A DNA stretch of 64,000 nt from Serilophus lunatus (lineage: Eukaryota > Chordata > Aves > Passeriformes > Eurylaimidae). The stretch lies in contig VXBA01001643.1 of assembly GCA_013399895.1 (NCBI GenBank), forward strand, positions 203,208 to 267,207. Reading direction: 5' to 3'. Both the position numbers and the translations under genes were made by a program. The notes beneath the pieces are model-generated. The model did no database searches, was not told where the DNA came from, and saw only the letters and a list, made by a program, of their open reading frames with translations. This document shows positions 1 through 10,927 of the stretch, one piece after another (positions within the stretch are counted from its first letter, which is position 1; each line of letters opens with the position of its first letter).

Positions 1-531
1 GGAGGGAAACCAAAATAACATCCAGCTACAACCCTCCAGAGCCATCTGTTGTAGGAGAGGAGGAAAAAAAGGATGTCCCATGGAACCTTCCCCGCTGATA
101 ACGGCACAGGGATAAACAAATAGTTGTACACGTGCTTTGGAGCCCCTCGGTCACTGCTCCCAGTCAGAGGTTGGAGGCTGTATCCATTCCTTGAGTTGCT
201 GGCCTGCTGCACAGCACCCAAAACCCCAGTTGTACCTGACCCCCAGCAACAGGCAGTGCCTTGACTGGTGTTTGTGATGTCTCCAGACTTCTTGCTCGAC
301 CTTGAGCTCACAGCACTTGTGGGTACCCAGCCTTGTGTTCCGTACAGGGTGTGTTGGCTGAGGTGTCCTCAAGGCCTGAGTTTGCTCAGCATGGATGAGT
401 AGTTAAACTCATTGTACAGGGACTTGAAACCTTGCTTTTGTCATGGTATTATTTTATGGTCTTGCTTAAATTGCAGACAGCATGAAATTTTTAATTTTTT
501 GTTGTTGTTGGTTTTTTTTTCTCCATTAAAG
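1..531 (+). other. MAP2K6: MAP2K6 intron before the penultimate exon (3' part only)
   Basis: The window begins inside an intron. It ends at a 3' splice site: a T-rich tract at about 495-525 followed by the acceptor AG at 530-531. The exon that follows starts with the last base of a cysteine codon, so this is a phase 2 intron. No upstream MAP2K6 exon is present in these bases. Nothing else recognisable is seen here. Confidence 0.8.
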
Positions 532-577
532 CTTGAAGAAGAATTCCAAAGAACGGCCAACATACCCAGAGCTTATG
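532..577 (+). CDS. MAP2K6: MAP2K6, penultimate coding exon (46 nt)
   Basis: This exon belongs to dual-specificity MAP kinase kinase 6, which phosphorylates the Thr and Tyr of the p38 MAPK activation loop (TGY) in the cytoplasm and nucleus, downstream of stress- and cytokine-activated MAP3Ks. After one base that completes a split Cys codon, the exon reads LKKNSKERPTYPELM. This is the end of the protein kinase fold (subdomain XI, with the conserved Arg of the KERPTY segment). The neighbouring paralogue MAP2K3 has a different sequence at this spot as I know it, so MAP2K6 is preferred. The acceptor is AAAG|C and the donor is ATG|GTGAGT, both canonical. By comparison with the 334-residue human protein it covers about residues 295-309. 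Earlier exons lie outside the window. The reading frame joins exactly to the exon at 3809. Confidence 0.93.
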
Positions 578-3500
578 GTGAGTGTGGCTGCATCAAGCAG
601 TGTGTTGGTTCAGAGCTGAAATGACTTACAATGGGATGCTGAAGGCAGGGATTCCAATAATGATAATTTGGAATGTTCAGCATCCCCTTTTTATAACAGA
701 TATGAGAATTGTGACATTTCAGGGTCCTGGGAGGGTGACTGCAAGCCAGAAATGCTTTTTGAAGCCTTGTTCAGGTGCTTTTCCAGTCAGATCAATGGAG
801 AAAAATTTATAAAAGCATGTAATAGATTTGCTAAGGGACAAGAATGAGGCTGTGAAGAATCAGTAAGAATAAAATCCTCCTCTTGGGTGTGTGTGATGAA
901 TTCAGACACCTCAGTGTGCCCCAAATGCTCCACAAGAGCTGCAGGAGCTGACTGGGCTTTACTGCCCTGGTGCCTTGGTGAGGAGGCTTTTTGGAGTAAT
1001 TCCTGGATGTTGGGGACAGAGGCAAGTCTGTGACTAATAATTCCGGTTATTGAACTTCATCTGCTCCTTAAAGACTGTTTGCTGTGAGCATGTCTAGGAC
1101 AGAGGAATAACTAAGGAAGAAGAGGCCAGTAAAGGCTGGTGACAGGGCAGAGCAGGACTCTGGGTGAGCTCCCAGTGCAGACACTGGAGTGATCTCAGCC
1201 ACAGCTCTGGGCTGCAGCTGGCAAGGACAGGCTCTGAGAGCAGACTTTTCTCCTAGGGCTGCACAGCATCGTGGCCTCTCTCTGCAGACTTTCTGGTATT
1301 GGTTCTGGTGCTCCTAAAAGCTGGCAAAAAGCAGGAGAGCTGAGGAAGTCAGTGTTTCACTCCTGTAGGCATCTAGTCCTTCATTTACTCTCACTTGATT
1401 CACAGCTTGCTAAAGAGGCCTAACTTGGCTGTTTCTGAAGGTCCTGACCCAAATGTCTGTCCCTACATTCCCACTCCTGTCTGGTGCCACTGACAAGATC
1501 TGGATTAAGGGTGGGAACTGCTGCAGAATTTCCTTGGGCATTGGTATCCCTTGAGCCATAATTCTTGGGACAAACCATCCAGAAGGTCAGACCCATCCCC
1601 ACCCCACAGAGGTATGAAGGTACCAAGGTTTAAGGTGCTTTTAGCTGCAAGTCCATGCTGGAAATCCATGTACCTCTTGAACCTGAGCTGTAAGCAACGA
1701 ATAATTCCCGTGGCATTTCGTGCTGGGCCCTGTAATGCAATTAGTCTATATATAGATCTGATTGACACACAGTTTGCCCAAATACTGGTTTCAAACAAAG
1801 GGAGGCCCAAGGTTTATGCCTTTTTTGTAATCTTTTTTTTCTGTATATTATTGAATAAATACATATATTTATTTTAAGCAAATTTCTGAACTTTGCCAAA
1901 TGGCCTTTTATCAAAAAGGTTCAGCGAAGCAGCTCCGTCTGTTGCAGCATTAATTCCCATTGGCAAGTGAGTGCATTTCTATTGAATTAGGTTCTTGGAT
2001 CACCTCTCCAGAGTATCTCAATGCTGTGGTATTTTATGGCTGACATGAATGTTGTGAGGTCCTGTGGTTGAGGGTTGCTGTTTTGTTGGGGTTTTTTTCT
2101 CTCTCTTACGGCATTAAGTTGCGGTACTGGATTGGACTTGTCATTTAGACCAAGACTGCTCCCTTGCTTTCCTGTGGAATTGAGGTTTCTCATGGAAAAT
2201 ATGACTGTGTGCTATCTTGAGCATCAGGAAAACTGATATGGATGCTTAATTTCATTTTAAAACCCACTTCCCCAGGTGAAGTGGAGCGTGAAACTACTGC
2301 AGGGCTGGTGGTCTGCTCATGGCATGGAGCTCACCATGGCCAGGCTCAGGCTGTACAGAGGGGGTGGATTCTCTGGGAGATGGGGCTGGAGGTCACTGCT
2401 GCCACCCGTGTCACACTCGTGGGTGCTTCCAGGCTGTGGTAGCTCTGCTTTGGGTGTGACTTCCCTGGGATGGGAAAGCAGTGGCACCACGCTGGGATAA
2501 TAACACGGCAGGTCATTTGGGTCACCTCTCCCAGAGTTACTCAGGACACTTTGATTCCTGTGACTGTCTGACCTAGAGAGACCTGAAATTTTGCCTGGAT
2601 CTTTGCCTCAACCCATTTCAGCCCTTTTTCCCACATAATTGTGCTTCCTTTTCCTTACTGGTTTGTCTTTGGGTGGCTTCCCAGCTCCTCAGAGCTGCCT
2701 CGATAACTTTCCACTCAAGCCCACCTTGGAAAATCTCTTTTCTTTGCTCTTCTTCTCCCTCCACTTGGCCACTGCCATAAATAATCATTGAAGAAGCCAA
2801 TGCTCAGGGACTGAGATGAGGGGCAGCTTGAGAAAACACTGGAAGCCCCGGATTGTGTTTAAAAATCTGTCTTGAAATGAGGGGATCTGGAATCAAAACT
2901 GAGGCTGCCCCAGCATCACCGTGAGCCCTGAAGGGCCCTGGCTGTTTTTTCCTTCTCTCTGACACCCTCCATACAAATATACCCAATAATCAGCCAGGAC
3001 AGTGGATATCAAATAGTGGTTTGGGGTTTCAGGTGGCAGTTGGTTGATCTCAGCTGATGTGTTGCTCCCAGTACCAAACCAAGTCACTGGTGTTAGTGGA
3101 GAGGGGTTTTTGCTGCTGTCAGTGGGTATTTGATGGTGTTTTTTATCCTTACACACATTTTTCCATTTGTGCTGAAGTGTAGGCAGGGTTTTCTGGCAGG
3201 ATATCTTCCCATGTTGGTCAGGATTAAGTAGTTACACACACAAGTGTGGATGGTTTTCCAGTCGGGATGGCTTTCCTGTGTGGTGATTGGGGTAAAGTAG
3301 CCATGTCCTGCTGCAAATAGGAGCAATTCAGGGAAGAAATGAGACTCAAAAGTCACCAAAGGGTAAACACACAGATAAGGCAGGAAGCTGAGGGAAAAGC
3401 CACTGCAGTCAGCCTTCCTGCAAGGTTTTTCCCTTGCTCCTGTTGGAGCTGGTGGGGTGGTTACCCACCATCTCAGGAGGAACAGCAGAGCTGTGAGGGG

Positions 3501-3808
3501 CACGATGTGCTAGAGATGGAGACAGTGGTTTTAATGCTTTCCCTTGCCTTGAGAGCAGCCCAGCTCAGCCCTCCCAGCCAGGAGGGTTTAGAGAGAATCC
3601 AGGATAGCATCACAAGTCTGCAGCTTTCCTGGAGTAGCCCCTCAAGCCCCCAACTTGCCTCAGGTACAAACATGGAAAGCCCAATATTATGGTTCTAATG
3701 ACAAAACCTTTTTCACTCTGTGGAGGGTTGGCTGAAAGGGTTTTTGCCTTGGTCCTCAGCGTCGTGAATAATAAACTTTGCTGTTTTTTCTCTCTTTTTC
3801 TTACCCAG
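578..3808 (+). other. MAP2K6: MAP2K6 last intron (3231 bp, phase 0)
   Basis: The donor is GTGAGT at 578-583. The acceptor is a pyrimidine-rich tract at 3781-3806 ending CCCAG at 3804-3808. The intron lies between complete codons (ATG before, CAA after). It contains ordinary unique sequence with an AT-rich stretch at about 1815-1885. I recognise no CR1, LTR or microsatellite in it. Open frames within it on both strands are short and have no family resemblance. Confidence 0.9.
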
Positions 3809-3886
3809 CAACATCCTTTCTTCACCCTGCACGAATCCAAAGAGACAGACGTCGCCTCTTTTGTCAAGCTCATCCTGGGAGACTGA
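3809..3886 (+). CDS. MAP2K6: MAP2K6, last coding exon with stop codon
   Basis: The exon encodes 25 residues and a TGA stop (3884-3886). It starts QHPFFTLHESKETDVASF and ends with KLILGD. This is the C-terminal tail of MAP2K6, about residues 310-334 of the human protein. In the MAP2K family this tail is the DVD (domain for versatile docking) segment, which binds upstream MAP3Ks and is needed for activation, so here one exon corresponds almost exactly to one functional module. Compared with the human sequence as I remember it, Glu replaces Gly in ESKETD; the rest is identical. MAP2K3 ends differently (ILGEDS-type tail), which supports the MAP2K6 call. The acceptor is CCCAG|CAA. A run of overlapping open frame on the opposite strand is a shadow of this exon. 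Confidence 0.95.
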   Translation, partial: QHPFFTLHESKETDVASFVKLILGD

Positions 3887-4355
3887 GAACTGGACTTGTA
3901 AATGAATTGCCCTTCTGTGGACTGGTGGGTGCAGGGGAGGGGCGCGTGGCAGGACTTGTCATGGAAGCACCAACAGAAAGTCGCCGTGTTTTGTTTTGTT
4001 TCGTTTTTATTCTGAGAAACCCCCGCCTCGCCCAAGTTTTTTAAAGGGTTCTTTGGTATCCATAGTGACATAGAACGAGCTGGTTAGTGAAATGAATTTT
4101 AATAAGGTTGGTAACCTTAAAACAAAAACAAAACAACAAATTTTAAAAGAGTGATTTACATATTTAATGTCAAAGTCCCTCTTCCTGACTTGCTCCTCAT
4201 CCCCCTTCCTTTCCCCCTGAACCAGAATTTGCTTTGTCATGGTAATAGGTGCTATGGTAGTCATGAAGTTGTATGTAGATTTATGTTTTGTCCCTTCCAT
4301 TATTTTAATATTTATGTTAAGTGCTTGACGGAATAGATTTCTGTTTTATATGAGG
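3887..4355 (+). other. MAP2K6: MAP2K6 3' untranslated region (end inferred)
   Basis: The sequence directly follows the MAP2K6 stop. It is AT-rich at about 4085-4350 with several TATTTA/ATTTA-like motifs, as is common in regulated 3' UTRs. No canonical AATAAA occurs here. The best candidate end is the variant hexamer AATAGA at 4332-4337, followed by a GT-rich stretch at 4351-4372. The composition changes to GC-rich after about 4540, which suits a UTR ending before that point. The start is certain and the end is an inference. Confidence 0.6.
4332..4337 (+). terminator. Candidate variant poly(A) signal of MAP2K6
   Basis: AATAGA is a known but weak variant of AATAAA. It is followed within 15-35 bases by GTGCGTGGTGACG-like GT-rich sequence, which could act as the downstream element. 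Use of this site is inferred. An unused site or one further downstream is possible; an AATAAA occurs only much later, at 8685. Confidence 0.3.
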
Positions 4356-4529
4356 ATGAGTGCGTGGTGACGATGATGATGCTAAACGAGGCCACAGCAA
4401 GCAGCAGTCACAGGGCTTCGCTGGGGGAAAGGTGTCAGAAGGAAAGAGAAAAGAGGAGAAGGGTCTCTGTCGTGGAAAATATTTAATGTGCATCGTAAAA
4501 GGAATTTATAAGCAAGACTGGCAGCTCAG

Positions 4530-4720
4530 CTCCTCGAGCTGCTCTCGCAGTGTGTGAGGTGGAAGGGAGGGAGGCTCTGGTGCCTCTTCTCCGGACCCCA
4601 CGCTCCCAATCCGGCGGCGTGTCCCGGCCATCCTGTGGGGCACTGCCAGCTCCAGCTGGGAACAGCCCCTGCCCCGCTCCCGGCACGTCAGGGACTGGGA
4701 ATCGCTGGCAGAGTGTCTGG
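4530..4720. promoter_or_regulatory. Small CpG-rich patch just past MAP2K6
   Basis: About a dozen CpG dinucleotides fall in ~190 bases, including TCCGGCGGCGTG and CCCGGCACGTC, in a window where CpG is otherwise sparse. It sits about 200 bp beyond the proposed end of MAP2K6. It is too short for a classical CpG island. It could be a promoter or enhancer of a non-coding transcript, or just GC-rich avian sequence. Confidence 0.25.
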
Positions 4721-6235
4721 GACAGAAGCCCCAGAGGGATGTAGGTTGTCAGATGAGTTGCACAAAGATGAGGAGGGGGCTGCGTGGGCAGTGCCCACCT
4801 GCCCGCGGGCCCAGCAGCGTTGCAGTGCCCAAGGCTCCCTTGGGCTGGGGATGAGCTGCTTTGGGCCTCATGAGGGAGTTCCTCTCTCCTTCTCTGGATG
4901 AGACAGGATCACACCTGTGAAAAATGAGATATTTTAGCGTTGGTTTCCAGGGCTCTTGGCACTGCACTGTCAGCAATCCCTCCGTGCTTGCCCGCACTTG
5001 GGAAGTGCTAGTGCTCCCTGGGAGCCCGTGCTGGCATGTGGTTTGGGCTGTGTCCAGCTCTGGCCGGGATGCTGAAGGCAGCCAGGAGCACTGGGCTCCA
5101 GCATGGGCTGCCTGTGTGTCCCACGGAAGCTGCAGCCTGGGAAACCACACAGGGACACCACCAGGAGCTCGTTGCTGTTGGCTGGGTCCTTGGAGAAAAG
5201 CTGCCAGCCAAGGGCAGGAGCAGAGGAGCTGTTGGGGTGGGAGGGAAGACTCAGATCACGCTGCCTTTGGGTGACACAGTTACTGTCCAGAAAAAGGGGG
5301 GACTATCCCAGGTGTTGCTGATCCTGGAGCGAGGCCGCTCCAGATTAACACTGGCTTGACTGAGCCACACCTGCCCAGCTGCCTCACCTGGCCATGACTT
5401 TGCCTTTGCTCGTGGCTTCTTCCCCAGCCCTGCAAAGGGGACTGCCTGTGCATTCCAGCTGCACTGGAGCGTGCACACGTGCCTCGTGCCCCTCCACACG
5501 CTTCCCATCCCCATCCATGGCTTTGGCACAGCCTCTCAGAGTCAAATCCTGACTAGAAACACGCCTTGCTCTGCAATAGTTGTTGTGCAGGATGTAATTC
5601 AGCCTGGGGTCCAGCTCTTGCTCTCCTTGTTCAGTGGCTCCAGGCTCTGCTGGTGCAGGTCAGGCTTCTGGAATAGTCTGAGCACTTTTTGGGAAGCGAT
5701 CCTTTGGAAGGGCTGGTGGGGAGGGCAGTATTTAAAGCAGGGTTCCCAAACTGTGGCACCTCTGGTGCTGGGGACATGCCAACACTTTGAAAGGCGCACA
5801 CAGACACCGCCAGTGCCTGGGCTGCCACTGTCACCACCAGGCCATGGCTGGCAGTGCCCACAGGGGTGGCTGTGAACCTGAAAATAGTGCAGCTCTGCCT
5901 TGGAGCAGCACTGGAACAGATAGGAGAGCTTTGCTCACAGGGATTTATCCATCCTCGTGCCCCTCAGCTGCAGAGCAAGGGGCTTCTAAGGGGGCTTGCA
6001 GGAATTGGGGTGCAGTTCACAGGTGGTGCAGGCTTTGGGGAAGAGGTTCCCCTTCCTCAGCCGTGTTCCAGGAGCCTCCCAGCCCTCAGCAGTGATAAGC
6101 TCCATGTTCTGCTTTGTGTCGAGGGGAACCTTTCAGGTTACATTTTGGGGCAGATGAAACACGAGGATGTTTTACTTCACAGTGTAATTTTAAGAGGCCT
6201 CGCATGGCTCATAATCTGCCCTCTCATATTCCATG

Positions 6236-6259
6236 GTGTGTGTGTGTGTGTGTGTGTGT
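6236..6259. repeat. (GT)n microsatellite
   Basis: An uninterrupted run of 12 GT units, followed by a short TCTCTC tract. It is a simple sequence repeat, likely polymorphic in length. Confidence 0.97.
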
Positions 6260-8231
6260 TTTCTCTCTCTCACTTTCTCAGAGTCACAGAGCTGTTTTGA
6301 TTGATTGTCCTCAGCTGCAGCTACAAGTCCAGCCAGCCAGTTTATAGACTTGGTTCCAGCATCAATTCTCGCTTTGAAAAACATGACATTTAAAACCACC
6401 CTTTGGTTTTCCTACATATGGATCTGATGCTTTTGTTAAAGATTGTTTTTGCTGCTTTCCTCCTGGAATATAAGTCTCATTTGGACACCACATCTCCTTG
6501 ACCTCAGAGCACCTTTATTTCAGTGCCATTGTAATTGACAGGTTGAATTTATGAGATACTGTCAAAGTTCAGTATTAATAGCAGATATTAATGTCACCAG
6601 CGTTTTCCAATAGAAAATTAATGTCAGTGTTGTCTGCAGCTAGTAACCCTCTAAAAGGATTCCTACATGCCTCAACACTGCATGCTGAGTGCTTGCTTTT
6701 ATGCTCTCTGCTCTTGCAGTGCTTGGGCTGTTCTAATCCCTTTGTTTTAATGACATTACAATAGGGCAGGCAACAAATCACTTCCCTTCCCTGCTCATTC
6801 CCCATGACTTTGTTCCTTTAAAAGTCCTTTGTGTCAGCCCAGAGTAAGTGTGGATCCGTGTGAGCAGTGAGAATGAAAACAGTGATCAGCACTGTGGAGG
6901 GGAGTTGTGGCAGGGGAGAAAGCAGGTCTGTCTCTGCATCCTTTGTGGCACATGTGGGCACAAAGCTTGGCCTGACCCAGGAATTTCTTAGAGAGAAGCC
7001 TGAGCTGGTGGCCTTGGTGCAGGGAGGAGAGCCAGGGACTCCCGTGTGCTCAAAAGCTCTGCAAACACTGGGCTGCAAGACGAAAGACTCTTTTCTCTTT
7101 CAGTTGATTGTAACCCCAGTGGAGATGAAAGGCCTTTGGTCACTGCTCACATCTTTGCTTGGCTGTAACACGAGCACAGCCTTGCCTAGGACAGACAGGA
7201 TTTTTGGGACATTAAGCCTGTGCCAACAGCCATGTCCCCTTGAAGAGCCGAGGTGTTGAGATTTCCAGCTGTTCCTCAGAAAGCTCTTTTGTGTTCACAC
7301 AGCACAGGACTGTGGGCAATGTGTTGGTTTGCCCTGAACTGGGCAGGGATGGTCTCTCTGCTCTGCCCCAGGTTCAGGGGCTGCAGGAAGGAGGCACAGC
7401 CCATCCCTGGGGATCCCCCAGGCATGGTGTTCATCCTCTTCTTTCCCCCCACCATACATGTTCCTGCAATCTCCTGAATGCTGGAGGACTTGCCTTCAGT
7501 AGAGCTCTGGAAGTGTCACTGGCAGGAAGAATGTTTTCTGGGTTCCCAAGAGCCCACTGCTCCCTTAAACTTGGAAGAGAATTTGGAGGGCATTTTCTGG
7601 TTACTGTTTTTAAACACCAGGTCCATGCTGCTGCAGTGGGTGCAATGCCCATCTTCCCTGGAGTTTTTTCCAGGTGTACAAACCTTTACACAGATATCTC
7701 TGTACTGTATTCCTGCATTTTCGCTGACTTTTGTCAGGTTTACTGGTGAGGAAGGAGGCAATTCTGAATAGGTGGAACACCATTTCTGGAGGGTGGTGGC
7801 CTCCCCTGTGTGATGGAGGAGGCAGTTGGTGGGTCACTACTCAGAAAAAGCTCTAGAAAATGCTTTGCCATTGCTCTCCCTGCTCTTCTGCAGGTGCTGT
7901 TGGGTCGATGCTGCTGCACCTTGTCTTGGTGGGAAGGGGCTGCCAGACCCTTTGGTCAGCCAGGGAGCAGTGCTGAGGGCAGACCCAGCCTTAGCTGGGA
8001 TTTCTCCATGTTTGCTACAAACCAAGTATGTACCTGCACATTTCCCTTCTTCCCTTGATATTTTGGAAGAGGAAATCCTGCCCAGTCAACACAGTGTTGC
8101 TTTAGTGGCTGGTCTGATGTAGTTCAGACAAGGTTCCCACCAGCTCCCTTGTTTAATAGACCTCTTTTTTATTAAAAACAAGCCCTGAACTCCTCTCTCA
8201 GAAAAACCAGCCAAGATGTCCCTTTCGCTCT

Positions 8232-8232
8232 N
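8232..8232. other. Single ambiguous base (N)
   Basis: One N interrupts otherwise ordinary intergenic sequence. It is an assembly or base-calling ambiguity, not biology. Confidence 0.99.
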
Positions 8233-10359
8233 CTTAGAGGAACTCTGAGAGCCTGTCTTGGTGCTTTCACTCTTTCACATGCCAAAGATTGCTACATCCC
8301 TCTTAGTTATGCTCCTGCCAAACCAGATCTTATAGCCTTGCCTCAAAAATCATCCACTTCCCTGCTCCTTGGGGTTCCTTTTGTTGCTGTTGCTTTTTCA
8401 TTGAATTTCCTCATGTTTATTGACATGTCTATTGTTGAGCTTCCTGGACACATGCAGCTCTCTTTTTCGGATACAGGGAAAGACAAATAGTTGCCTTCAC
8501 TGCTCTGCCCCTGCTGTTGGGGAAATACTGTTAGTGATATGATTCCTACAGATGGGATGGGTCTCATTTAGAGCTTGGATCATGGAGGGTGTAAACTGGC
8601 ATAGCTCCATTGGCTTGGCTGGAATAAGGCCAGTTTTGTCCAGCTGAGAATCTGTCCTTAATGTCTAAACAGTTATTACATACTAATAAAGATTAATGAT
8701 TGTAAATCCCCATGGATTATACATAAAATGGCAAGTTTTCCTCATTAATCTTTATTGCCATGTTATAGCTGTTTATGTTAGAGGAGTCTCCTCTCTCTGC
8801 TCTGAACATGCACTGAGGAGGTGGGGGGTGAGCATGGGGGAGATGGAGGGTGGACAGACCAGACCAGATGTCCACATGTTTTACAGTCTGTGTCCTCCCC
8901 CCCAGGTTCCTTGTTTCCTTGAAAGCCGTTAACCAGCAGCAAAGGATGTATCCCAGAGCTTTGTCTGCTCTGCTGGCCTCTGCCTGGGCTATAAAATCCA
9001 GATTGTTTCTGGTGAGAAGAGATCAGATCTCCTAATTAATATTTCAGCTCAGCCTTTTATTGGAGCAGGTGGAGAATGTGAAATTTGACATGTGCTCTTG
9101 CAGGTCAGTGCTCTCCAGAGCTGGGAGATTCTCCCTCCTGGTCCGTGGCTGGAGGAGATGGTTTCTTGGCAGTGGCAGCTGAGTTGCAGGTTTGGAAGGA
9201 CAGTGCTCCTTCACATAACCCCATGCCATAAAACCAGTGGATTTTGTCAATAAGTAGGGACAGAAAAAGCTCATTGAATCTCAGTTTTTGCATGTTTGCA
9301 AATGAGTGTAGACACAGCCAGGAGCTGATGGTGCCAGTCCAGACACAAAAGCCCATGTGCTGTGTAAGTGAAGAGGACTCTAAAGAATGTAGTTAATTTT
9401 AAAGGTGGATTTAATAAATGGCTTAGGGACAAAATGAGTTCTCTGATAGGCAACTGGTGTCAATCCACTCTGCCAGAGAAGGTCTGGAGCAGAATGAGAG
9501 GGCAAGATACAGCCACAGGTCTCACTGAGTGCACTGCCTGCTGAAAGCAGCCTGGCTCCCCTTTCTTTCCTCCCTTCATGCCCAGATTTGGGAGTAATGG
9601 GTTTGCTCACTGTCCCAGGTTGCCACTGCATCCCCAGGTCCATCAAGGGAAGCAAAGTCTAAAACCCAAAAGAAACCCACAGGGGAAAAAACCTGCAAGT
9701 GAACCAAGGCATGTTGCTGCACGTGGCCTCTTGCATCTCTGCTTCCCCTGCTGAGCTCTGACTTAAACCATGGGAAAACCATGGCAGAGGCCTCTGCAGC
9801 TGAGAAAGAAGAGGGGAAACATTTTGAGGTGGTCTCCAACAAGCCTAATGCTGGAAATATTTAATTTACAGGCCACCAGGATGAATGAATGAATTCCTCA
9901 GGGGCCTGTGCAGCCGGAGCAGTTTGGGCTGCAGGATGTTGATTCCGTGGCCTCCTTTAGTGCCCCCCTGGGTGGCTGAAAAGCTCTTTGCCTCCATCGA
10001 CACCTGATGTCTCGGTCACCTTCATGTTTTACATTTGACTGTCTGGGATTTTACTGGCAGCCTCTTTTTGAGGCGGTTGGTCAGAGCAAAGGGAAGGGAA
10101 AGGGGCCTCCAGCCAACTCTCCACTTTGAGAGAGGAGGGAGCTGCTTGTGCTCTCCAGCCCCTGCTTAAGGGGAAGCCACAGCCAGGAACCAGCAACCCT
10201 GCAGGTCTCCAGCAAGAGCTTCTCCCTCCATTCTGTTAAAAGCCCCTCTCGGAAAGTGGAGCAGCCCTGGAGCTGCAGCAGCGTCGCTCCAAGGCAGCTC
10301 ATCCCTGCCAGCAGCCAAACTGCAGGATGGGCTGTCCTTCCTTCCTCGAAAGGCTCTTG

Positions 10360-10760
10360 GTTTTCTCTAAATGATGGGGCGAGAGTCCAGCGGCTGCGAG
10401 GTACCACGAGGATAAGCTGGGAAAAGCTTGGAAGCGTCTTAAACGCTCTGGAAGTTGAGATGGAAATCTCAAAAGATCAGACGTCTTTCGGCGATTTCCA
10501 AAGCTATATGGTTTTAGCCAGACCTGAAAACCCTTCCTAGAAGTTTATTTGAGGGTATTTTGATCTGTTACTTTCACTTTTGGGCTTAGCTAAATCCAGG
10601 AAACTCAGAATAGTGTAATTCTTGAATAGAGACTAAACACACCCCAAGTATTATTGAACCGATCAGGAAAGTTTCTGTTTGGTTTATCTTAAAGGAATAA
10701 TTCAGGCCAGCTCAGGGTTTAATTCAGTCTGGTTTCACCCCAGATAATTATTCCTTTGGA
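10360..10760. promoter_or_regulatory. Candidate conserved regulatory segment with inverted repeat
   Basis: The first half retains about ten CpGs in 150 bases (for example GCGTC, ACGCT, ACGTC, TTCGGCGA). It passes into AT-rich sequence with homeodomain-like cores, and carries a perfect 12-bp inverted repeat (10691-10702 and 10746-10757). There is no repeat and no coding signal. This combination is typical of distal enhancers in gene deserts, but the call rests on composition only. Confidence 0.28.
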
Positions 10761-10913
10761 GAAAATAAAGAGAGCAGACCATGGTCTTTCCAAAACACTG
10801 TGACCCATCACGCACCAAACGGTGCCAGAAGGTGGATGGAGATAAGTGCTACAGGGAGAAAGGGCCAATGTCTGAGGGCTGGAAAGAGCAGCCTGCCTGC
10901 AGGCATGTCCAAA

Positions 10914-10927
10914 AACACACACACACA
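10914..10927. repeat. Short (CA)n tract
   Basis: About seven CA units. It is a minor simple repeat. Confidence 0.9.

Noticed and set aside
3610..4071. A 153-codon minus-strand open frame across the MAP2K6 stop
   Set aside because: It is a shadow of the last exon and UTR on the other strand, with lysine/glutamine-rich chance sequence.
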